DNA from: Fibrobacter succinogenes
Lineage (GTDB): Bacteria; Fibrobacterota; Fibrobacteria; Fibrobacterales; Fibrobacteraceae
Length of the DNA stretch: 64,000 nucleotides
Assembly (NCBI GenBank): GCA_902791475.1
Contig: CADAWC010000015.1
Location: 1-64,000 of the forward strand
Direction of reading: 5' to 3'
The position numbers and the translations under genes were made by a program. The number at the start of each line of letters is the position of its first letter. Positions within the stretch are counted from its first letter, which is position 1. Below are positions 32,869-40,900 of the stretch, piece after piece. The notes under the pieces were generated by a model. That model worked only from the letters and a program-made list of their open reading frames with translations, had not been told where the DNA came from and did no database searches.

Positions 32869-34160
32869 TATTCAATGCCTTTTTCTTCTTTTATTTTATC
32901 TATAAGAAAATTTGGTTCAACAAGACTACGATAAATCACATCTAAATTTCCTGCAATATTTTCAAAAACACTTCTTTGAGATTGGTCTAACGAAGCAAAA
33001 TAATACGAGCAAGATCCATTTGTTTTATGAATTTTTGAATATAAATCCAAAGCTTCCAAGAAATGAGAACTATGAGTTGTAACAACAACAGTTAAATTAC
33101 AAATTTTCTGCAAAAGTACAATTATCTCAGCATATTTCAGCTGCCACGCAGGGTGCAAATGAACTTCAGGTTCATCAAGAATCAAAACGTCTCGTTCACG
33201 CAATTGTTGATTCAACAACAGCTGTTTGACCAAAGCGAAGGACTTAAAACCTGTAGATAGCGAGCTAACATTCAAAGGCTGTCCACCTTCTTCTTTATAC
33301 ACATACTCACCATCGGAGTAATCAATATTCCCTGGAACAATACCATTTAATTCAGCCGTTATCTGTTCAATTTTTTTCAAAGCAAGCTGTTTAGACAAAA
33401 CCCGATCTTCAACACTTTCAGAAACAACATCTTCGTCATCATCATCGTCATAATACGTATTGTTTATTTTTTCTGTTAAATTTTCCAGCAAAGACGATCC
33501 ATAAATAGAATCGTTTAAACTATCTAATACAGATGGATTTTCAATATACGTAGCAGAATTTATTAAAGAAATTTCCTTATTAAAAGACTCTAATTCGTTT
33601 TTTCTAAAAGTAAAATCCAAATTTTTCTGTTTAATTTTTAAATGTATTTGCGCATCTAAATCATTTTTTCGAACATCATTTATTTGACCATTGAAAATAT
33701 CACGAAATTGTTCCGTTACTATAGACTTACCAAATTGTTCATTAGAAATTGACAATATGTCATTAACAGATTTCTGTATTCGTGTTTTAATATTTTCACT
33801 CAAAACAAATTTGTAATTAGATTCCTTCTTTTTTAAATATTCAAATAGAGCATCAAAATCCACTTTATTTTCTTTAACAGAATACCAATCATCCGCAAAA
33901 CTATAAATGCTTCGTTCCAGTCTATATCGAATAGAGCCTTCAGGATCATTTAGAAGACTTTCCCAAATTGCTTTTTGAAGAGCACGTTTTTTAGCTTTTG
34001 TTATAGCTCTATCGATATTTTTTACAGAATTAAAGATGCCATATAAAATTTTTCCAATGGTACTTTTCCCTGTATCATTCAAACCAGCAATAACAGTTAA
34101 GCCTTTTAAATCAATTTCTGCTGATTTAATTTTTCCAAAATTATAGACACTCAAATTCAT
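32868..34160 (-). CDS. SMC/OLD-like ATPase (AAA15/AAA21 type), defence-type
   Basis: A 430-aa ATPase of the ABC/SMC-like, OLD-related class. Walker A is GLNDTGKST (26-34), after the usual N-terminal strand pair (LSVYNFGKIKSAEIDLKGLTVIAG). The central 200 residues are helical and charged, with an acidic run near DDDDDEDVV. The C-terminus has STGFKSFALV (signature-like), Walker B VLILDEPEVHLHP (D329/E330) and the H-loop TTHSSHFLEAL. There is no TOPRIM domain, so it is not an OLD nuclease; the nuclease function would lie in the coupled downstream gene. GC is much lower than in flanking genes. The ribosome site is GAGGATAGAGA. Similar ATPases power Septu, PARIS and retron systems, but the partner here differs. 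Confidence 0.85.
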   Translation of the reverse strand: MNLSVYNFGKIKSAEIDLKGLTVIAGLNDTGKSTIGKILYGIFNSVKNIDRAITKAKKRALQKAIWESLLNDPEGSIRYRLERSIYSFADDWYSVKENKVDFDALFEYLKKKESNYKFVLSENIKTRIQKSVNDILSISNEQFGKSIVTEQFRDIFNGQINDVRKNDLDAQIHLKIKQKNLDFTFRKNELESFNKEISLINSATYIENPSVLDSLNDSIYGSSLLENLTEKINNTYYDDDDDEDVVSESVEDRVLSKQLALKKIEQITAELNGIVPGNIDYSDGEYVYKEEGGQPLNVSSLSTGFKSFALVKQLLLNQQLRERDVLILDEPEVHLHPAWQLKYAEIIVLLQKICNLTVVVTTHSSHFLEALDLYSKIHKTNGSCSYYFASLDQSQRSVFENIAGNLDVIYRSLVEPNFLIDKIKEEKGIE

Positions 34161-34257
34161 TCTCTATCCTCATTTTAAATATATATAATTTGAAGATGTA
34201 AACAACAAACGGACAATCAAGGTTGAATAAATCATTCAATACCAACTTTTCTTTCTT

Positions 34258-35964
34258 CTAAAAATTTACGTCCTTCCAGCCTTCGGCGCCAAAGCGGAGG
34301 TCGCGTTCGACGAATTCCCAGATGAGGAGTTTTTTGCCTTTGAGCACGCTAGCCTTGCGAGCAAGCTTTTCACGGACAAGCGTCGAGGCGCCACCGTCAC
34401 TCACGATGGATGCGACCGGGCGGTTCATGTTCTTCGCAAAGTGCGCAATCCATCCGGCGTTCACGGGGGAATCAGTCTGGTAAATGCGGCTAAAACTGTC
34501 GCCGAGAATCAGGATTTCGGACTTGCGGAAATCGTCCTTGAACGGAGTGATTGTGGTGTCGTAAAGCACAGTGTCTCGTTCGCAAAGTGCAGACTGAGCC
34601 GTAAAGCAAGAATCGTTCTTTTTGCAAGCATTTTTTGCCGCTTCAACACAAGTCGAATCCACCGGGAGCTTTTCGGTGCGTTCCTTGATATTCTGCTGAG
34701 AAACCACATGTCCCGTCACCTTCTGCATCTTGAACACACCGAACTTGTTGAGTCCGCTCATCTCGCCCACATCGCCCATGCGGTCCGCAAGGGAATCAGA
34801 TGCAATATAGCGCGCATCATCCTTTCCGCGGAATTTAACAATTCCTGCATCCACCATTTCGCGGACCTTCTTCGCGATTTCAGCAGCAGCTAGCTCAGCA
34901 CCGCGCGGGGTCCAGTGCGTGTCGTCGTTCAGGTAGAGCGCACCCAGCTTGTCTTCGTCAGCCTTCGCCGCCAAAAGCGGCGTGTATAAATCCACCGTGT
35001 TAAAGCCAGCTCGAGTAAGCGAATCCAATATTTTCTTGCCATGCGACTGGAGCCCGGCAGCGTTCTCAGCACCCGCGACTCGAGAATCGCTCCCCGTCAA
35101 GCGTTCGGTATAGATGCTCGGCTTGCCCGGAGTAATCACCACCAAGAGTTCCACGCCCTTCGCCTTGAGCTGGTTGCGGAACCTTTCAATCGCCTTCACC
35201 GGATTGTCTAGCTTAGCACTGCGCACATCCAGCGGCGACGGCTGCACCAGGAATTCCACATCCTGGCGGTAGAAAAGCCACTTGTCTTCAGGCTTGGCCT
35301 CTTCCCTGCCGCACGACTTGCCGATGCAATCGCCTGCAGCGCCGAGAACGACCTTCTCGCCCGGATCGCTAAAGAGGTTCCACACTGCAAGCTGGTACTT
35401 TGGACGCAGAGCCAACACAATAGCGCTCTCGTCATCAATCTTATTTTCGAAAGCACGCAAATAGCGGCTCGTCCACACACCGTAATGCTTCACATCCAAG
35501 AACGCACGCCACAGCGACACATGTCCAAGGTCCGCCACAAGCGACTTGATACAAGAATCCGCCTGCGGGAACGATTCCGGTTCGTCCTCCAGCTTCGAGA
35601 GGAGCGTATCTGCCAACTTGAGGCTCTTGTAACGAGCTTCAGCCGTATCAAGTTCGGCATACGTATTCACCGAAAGCACCGCCGCTTCCAAATCCGAAAG
35701 CGAAGATGTCACAGGCTCCAATGCATCAGCGACCTCTGCTCCAGCCGCAATCGCCTCGCGAGCCGCACGCCACTTGGCATCGAGCGAGTCCGCAGCCGCA
35801 GCGACCTTTTTCTCGCGCACAATCGGAGTGTAAACCACGTCCTTGAAAATGTCAAACGGCTGGAAGCGCTTTTCGCCACGCAGATCGGCAACCGTCTGCA
35901 CGCCAAACGGGAGCAACAACAAAATCGAAAAAATAACAACGGGGATAATGTATTTCTTATTCAC
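34258..35964 (-). CDS. AlgX/AlgJ-like SGNH (DHHW) protein, membrane anchored
   Basis: A 568-aa protein with an N-terminal signal anchor (IIPVVIFSILLLLPFGV) and a periplasmic C-terminal SGNH domain related to AlgX/AlgJ, O-acetyltransferase-type enzymes of exopolysaccharide. Core motifs: WLFYRQDVEFLV, VVITPGKPSIYTE, DDTHWTPRGAELAA (DHHW-type Asp-His) and LILGDSFSRIY (nucleophile Ser in GDS). The N-terminal 200 residues are Ala/Glu-rich and helical, probably a spacer. A second member of the same family is the lipoprotein at 60365-62320. The acyltransferase partner (MBOAT type) is not in the window. Likely role: acetylating a surface polysaccharide. Confidence 0.8.
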   Translation of the reverse strand: MNKKYIIPVVIFSILLLLPFGVQTVADLRGEKRFQPFDIFKDVVYTPIVREKKVAAAADSLDAKWRAAREAIAAGAEVADALEPVTSSLSDLEAAVLSVNTYAELDTAEARYKSLKLADTLLSKLEDEPESFPQADSCIKSLVADLGHVSLWRAFLDVKHYGVWTSRYLRAFENKIDDESAIVLALRPKYQLAVWNLFSDPGEKVVLGAAGDCIGKSCGREEAKPEDKWLFYRQDVEFLVQPSPLDVRSAKLDNPVKAIERFRNQLKAKGVELLVVITPGKPSIYTERLTGSDSRVAGAENAAGLQSHGKKILDSLTRAGFNTVDLYTPLLAAKADEDKLGALYLNDDTHWTPRGAELAAAEIAKKVREMVDAGIVKFRGKDDARYIASDSLADRMGDVGEMSGLNKFGVFKMQKVTGHVVSQQNIKERTEKLPVDSTCVEAAKNACKKNDSCFTAQSALCERDTVLYDTTITPFKDDFRKSEILILGDSFSRIYQTDSPVNAGWIAHFAKNMNRPVASIVSDGGASTLVREKLARKASVLKGKKLLIWEFVERDLRFGAEGWKDVNF

Positions 35965-35989
35965 GGGAGATAAGATAGAATTTTGTGAA

Positions 35990-36024
35990 GTAGTTACTAG
36001 TTAATAGTTAGTAGTTTCTAGTGA
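35990..36024. repeat. Heptad repeat array overlapping a stop codon
   Basis: Five units: gtagtta, ctagtta, atagtta, gtagttt, ctagtga. The stop codon and last residues (TTNY) of the gene at 36001-36507 are encoded inside the array, so the repeat has rewritten or supplied the protein's C-terminus. Confidence 0.8.
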
Positions 36025-36507
36025 TATATCGTAGGAATATATGTCGTTATAGAAGTTGATGTAGTAAGGCATGTATTCTTTATAGAAATGCACCCTAAGT
36101 GTTTCAACACCAACAAGCGTCGGCGTTTGGAAAGCCAGGCACGAATCGCTAGATATAATCGCCTTTAAGGAAGTTTCCCATGCGACAACAGGCGCGTCAA
36201 CACAAATTTTAACGATTTCGTTTTTTTCTACTTCGAGCCAAAGCTCCTTGTGCAACGAATCGCGGTTCACATCAAAAGTTCTTTGGATTTTATTTTCAGG
36301 AATCTTTTCCAAATTTTTTCTTGGCTTGACGCCTTCAACCGGCTTTTTCACCAAAATCGGGCCATGGAATCTTTTTGCAAGCCCAACAAGCGTCGCGTAG
36401 TCCAAGCTGTCCTTATACGCACCGCGACTTTCTCCATGCTTGTCGTAATAGAATTGAGCATTCGCAAACGCAACGCATATCGTTAGAAACAACAAAATCT
36501 TTCTCAT
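36001..36507 (-). CDS. Hypothetical secreted protein
   Basis: A 168-aa protein with a clear signal peptide (MRKILLFLTICVAFANA). The mature part is basic and then beta-rich, with two Cys (CVDAP, SDSCLAF) that could form a disulfide. No family is recognised. The last four residues and the stop are encoded by the heptad array at 35990-36024, so the natural C-terminus may be shorter or different in relatives. It is 36 bases upstream of the AlgX/AlgJ-like gene on the same strand and may share its transcript. Confidence 0.7.
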   Translation of the reverse strand: MRKILLFLTICVAFANAQFYYDKHGESRGAYKDSLDYATLVGLAKRFHGPILVKKPVEGVKPRKNLEKIPENKIQRTFDVNRDSLHKELWLEVEKNEIVKICVDAPVVAWETSLKAIISSDSCLAFQTPTLVGVETLRVHFYKEYMPYYINFYNDIYSYDISLETTNY

Positions 36508-36602
36508 ACAACAGAATATACAAAAGTAGCGTCATTTGCAATTGTCAGCGCATGCCCCGCTCCTGTCTAAAAATATTTTACAAAGAATTCTTGGAACAAA
36601 AG

Positions 36603-36634
36603 GCTAAAAAACGCGTGTTAATATAATGGAGGGT
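36603..36634 (+). promoter_or_regulatory. Conserved Rpn upstream motif, copy 4
   Basis: GCTAAAAAACGCGTGTTAAT followed by ATAATGGAGGGT, ending about 53 bases before ATG 36687. The core CGTGTTAATATAAT gives the best -10-like sequence among the copies. The upstream half of the motif (AAATTTAACCG) is not conserved here. Confidence 0.55.
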
Positions 36635-36686
36635 AAACTCTGCAAACTTGCCTTCCAAGATTTATACATGATAAAGCAGGAGAACT

Positions 36687-37721
36687 ATGTCAGAAAAACA
36701 AAATACGCTCGAATTTTCCATTTCCTCATCTCGCGATCAACTGGTCGAGAAAACAATTGAAGAAATCAAGAAACACACCTATCTCGATCCGCTCTTTGAT
36801 GCCGCATTCAAGGCTTTTCTGAGTGATGAAGAAGCATTGGTCAATTTTCTGAATGGGGTATTTCATCTGAATGAAGACAACAAGATTGAATCCGTTGTCA
36901 TCAAGAATTCCGAAATCAACATCATTTTTCCATCGGCAAAGCAATTCAGGCTCGACATTCGTGCCAAAACTTCGAAAGGAATTTGCATAAACATAGAGAT
37001 GCAAAAGGCAAGGCCCGACTACTTTGTCGACCGAGTTCTTTTACAGCAATCTGCATTCATGCTCCAGAGTAAATACGAATGGGACAAGCTGAATTTCGGA
37101 GACCTTCCATCCTGTCTAACTAAAGAACAACGCGCCGAACGCGAAATCCACCGTTACGAGGTCCCGCCAACCTACGCCATTTGGATTTGCGACTTTCCCA
37201 TAAGCGAACAGACGCTTTTCCGAGGCGATTGGGCCATCCGCAGCAAGGAGGGCTTGACGCTGAGCGACAAGATGATGTATATTCTATATGACCTGACGAA
37301 GTTCAACAAAACCTTCGAAGAAATCGTGACCGCAGAGGATCGCTGGCTTTACCTGCTCAAACACGCTGGCAAAGCAGAAAAGCTCCCTGACTTCAACGAT
37401 TCCGTTATTGCGAAAGCTATTCACAGGATCTTAGTGAACCGAGCGTCAGAAAAACTCATCAGGGAACAGGCTAACGATATGGTATGGACAGAAGAGGAAT
37501 TGGATCACTTGGCTTTGCTGGAAGTCCGTGCCGAAAAGAAAGGACTTAAACAGGGACTTAAACAAGGTCTCGAACAAGGTCTCGAACAAGGGCGTGTCGA
37601 AATGGCTCTCGCCATGCTTGCCGATAACGAACCTATCGGAAAAATCGTCAAGTATTCGCATTTGCCTGAAAGCAAGATTCTTGAGCTGAAGGCTTCATTG
37701 ATGGGAGATGCTATCAAATAA
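36687..37721 (+). CDS. Rpn family nuclease/putative transposase, full length
   Basis: A 344-aa complete Rpn/PDDEXK_2 protein. It has LDPLFDAAFKAFLSDEEALVNFLN (about 33-56), the core D90 (FRLDIRA) and E104/Q106 (INIEMQ), RVLLQQSAFML and YAIWICDFP, then a helical region. The tail has four imperfect (L)KQGLEQG repeats and the helix IVKYSHLPESKI. The repeats are encoded by near-identical 12-base units and may vary in number. The ribosome site is AGGAG, the upstream motif is at 36603 and the terminator at 37750, so this is the best preserved complete unit in the window. It serves as the reference for the fragments at 82-551 and 5033. Confidence 0.9.
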   Translation: MSEKQNTLEFSISSSRDQLVEKTIEEIKKHTYLDPLFDAAFKAFLSDEEALVNFLNGVFHLNEDNKIESVVIKNSEINIIFPSAKQFRLDIRAKTSKGICINIEMQKARPDYFVDRVLLQQSAFMLQSKYEWDKLNFGDLPSCLTKEQRAEREIHRYEVPPTYAIWICDFPISEQTLFRGDWAIRSKEGLTLSDKMMYILYDLTKFNKTFEEIVTAEDRWLYLLKHAGKAEKLPDFNDSVIAKAIHRILVNRASEKLIREQANDMVWTEEELDHLALLEVRAEKKGLKQGLKQGLEQGLEQGRVEMALAMLADNEPIGKIVKYSHLPESKILELKASLMGDAIK

Positions 37722-37749
37722 CAGCTCAATCCACCCCTGAAGTGCATAT

Positions 37750-37780
37750 AAAAAGAGGTCTGCAGGCCTCTTTTTGTTTT
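37750..37780 (+). terminator. Terminator of the Rpn gene
   Basis: AAAAAGAGG (37750-37758) pairs with CCTCTTTTT (37767-37775), followed by GTTTT. It lies 28 bases after the stop. A-rich on the left side, so it may also work in reverse. Confidence 0.8.
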
Positions 37781-37907
37781 GCGCGGTCCCTTATAATAAT
37801 CTGCACATGCGAGCAATTACCTAAAATTCGCCAAATTGCGCGTTTTATCGCCTTAAACGCCAAAAAACATTTTCAAATAATGAAAAAAAACTAAATTTGG
37901 CTTCACT

Positions 37908-40900
37908 ATGAATACTTCTATGAACGATTTATGGGTGGGTGTCGACGTAGGCTCCACCACTGTGAAAATTGCTGTAGTCGATCCCGAGACATCTAAGCTT
38001 TTACACTATACATATCAGCGTCATAACGCCATGCAGGCGAAAAAGGTCTACGAGGTCCTGCGCGAAGCCCATGCCCTTTTCCCGGGCAAGAACTTCAGGG
38101 TCACGTTCTGCGGTAGCGGCGGTCAGCCGTTCGCCGAGGCCACTCACGCCTTCTTTGTGCAAGAAGTAGTCGCAAACGCACTTGCCGTGCGTGCCACCTA
38201 CCCCGATTCCAGGGTCGCCATCGAACTCGGCGGTCAGGACGCCAAGGTCGTCTTCTTCGAAAAGGACAAGACCACCGGTAAGCTCATCGCCTCCGACATG
38301 CGCATGAACGGCGTGTGCGCCGGCGGTACGGGTGCATTTATCGACCAGGTCGCGGAACTCCTCCGCATCAAGACAGAAGTATTCGAAAGCTACGCCAAGC
38401 GTGGCCAAAAAGTTTATGAAATCTCGGGCCGTTGCGGCGTGTTCGCAAAGACAGACATCCAGCCGATGCTCAACAACGGCATCGCCAAGGAAGATATCGC
38501 TCTTTCCAGTTTCCACGCCATTGCAAAGCAGACCATCGGTGGCCTTGCCCAGGGCATGGAAATCAAGCCGCCTGTCATTTTTGAAGGTGGCCCCTTAACG
38601 TTCAACCCGACTCTCGTCCGCGCCTTCAAGGAACGCTTGGGCATTTCTGACGAACAGGCGATTGTCCCGGAACATTCCGAAGTGCTCGTGGCCATGGGTG
38701 CCGCTCTCGCTAACGGTTCCATGTTCGCGAACCAGGAATGCATGTACCGCGAAGAGGGTTCTCTTGACGCTCTCGTGCACTTCAACGAAATCCGCCAAGC
38801 TGAGAACAAGGCAAAGGCAGCCTCCGACCTCTTCTTCCAGAGCGAAGCGGAATACAAGTTGTTCCTCGAAGAACACAAGATGGCGGACAACCATTACCCG
38901 CAGCCGCCTTCCGGCTCGACCATCAACGCCTACTTGGGCATTGACGCGGGCTCTACTACCACGAAGTTCGTGCTCATCGACGAAAACGAAAAGGTCATCG
39001 ACGGCTTCTACGCCAGTAACGACGGTGAACCGCTCGCCGTCTTGAAGCGAGCCATGGTAGATCTCGCCGACCGCTACGAAGAATACGGCGTGAAGCTCAA
39101 CATCTTGGGCGTGGGTACAACCGGCTACGGCGAACAGCTCTTTGCAAAGGCCGTGCACGCCGACTACCACACTGTGGAAACAGTCGCCCATGCCAACGCG
39201 GCCCAGCGCCTCTGCCCCGACGTCTCGTTCATCTTGGACATCGGCGGTCAGGACATGAAGGCCATTTCCGTGCAAGACGGTGTCGTCACCGGCATCATCC
39301 TCAACGAAGCCTGCTCCTCGGGTTGCGGTTCATTCATCGAAACGTACGCCCGCAGCCTCGGCATCCCGATGGAAAAGATTGCGGAACTCGCTTTCAACTC
39401 CAAGAGTCCGTCTCAGCTCGGCAGCCGCTGCACCGTGTTCATGAACAGTTCCATCATCACGGAACAGCGCGACGGCAAGCAGCCCGAAGACATCATCGCG
39501 GGCATCTGCCGCTCCATCATCAATAACGTTTTCACGAAGGTCATCCGTATCCGCAACCTGAACACGCTCGGTAAGAAGGTTGTGGTACAGGGCGGTACGT
39601 TCAAGAACAACGCCGTTCTCCGCGCCTTCGAACAGTACACAGGCCTCAAGGCCATCCGTCCGGAACGCCCGGGCGAAATGGGCGCTATCGGTATCGCACT
39701 TTTGACCAAGAAATTCATGGAAGAAAAGCGTGCCGCCGACCCGAACGTGCAAAGTAAGTTTATCGGGCTTGAAGCCATGCGCACCTTCAGCTGGCACAAC
39801 CAGCCGGGACAGCTCTGCCAGTACTGCACCAACCACTGCTCCCGCACCATCGTCACGTTCAGTGACGGCCAGAGCTTTGTGACGGGCAACCGCTGCGAAC
39901 GCGGCGAAGTCACCGCCGACCCGAACGATCCGGCAACGAAGAAGCTCATCGCCGAAATCAACAAGAAGATGCAGGCCGTGCCGGACATGATCAAGCGCAC
40001 GAACCAACTCTTGGTCAAGGACTACGCTCCGCAGATTCTCTTGCCGCAGAACGGAAAGACCATTGGTATCCCGCGCGTGCTCGAATTCTGGAACAGCCTC
40101 CCCTACTGGAAAGCATTCTTCACGGCCCTTGGCTACACCGTTGTCGTAAGTCGTCAGAGCGACTACAAGATGTTCGAAGCGGGCCTCCACAGCGTGCCTA
40201 GCGACACGGTCTGCTTCCCGGCCAAGCTCGTTCACGGTCACGTGCTCAGCCTCATTGAAAAGAAGGTCGACCGCATCTTCTTCCCGATGATGATTTCGCT
40301 CCCGAGTGACCACACCAAATTTAACGCCACGACGGTCTGCCCGGTCGTGCAAGGCTACCCGAACATCTGCCAGAACACGGACGAACCAGAAAAGAATTAC
40401 GGCATCCCGATGGACCAGCCGATTTTCCACTGGGCAAACACCAAGCTCCGCAGAAGCCAAACGATTGACTGGTTCCACGACAACTGGAACATCGATAAGA
40501 AGATTTTGGACAAGGCCGTCACGGAAGGCGAAAAGGCTCTTAATAATTACCGCACCACGCTCCTCGAAGAAGGCCAAAAGATTCTCGACGACGTGAAGGC
40601 AAACGACAGCTTTGCCGTGGTGATTGCAGGCCGCCCCTACCATGCCGACTTGCTCATCAACCACAACATTGCAAGCCACTTTACCGCCATGGGCATTCCG
40701 GTGCTCACCACCGAATCGCTCCCGGGCGTTTACGATCAGGACGTTCCGAGCCATACCCGCGTGGAAATCAAGAATACGTTCCACTTGCGCATGCTCGGTG
40801 CAACGATGATTGCTTCGAGAGACCCGCACGTTGAACTTGCCCAGATCGTGAGCTTCGGTTGCGGACACGACTCCATTTTGACCGACGAAATGATGCGCAT

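Noticed and set aside
32868-34160. OLD-family nuclease or ordinary ABC transporter ATPase
   Set aside because: There is no TOPRIM domain, and the long helical insertion and HLHP Walker B surroundings differ from transporter ATPases.
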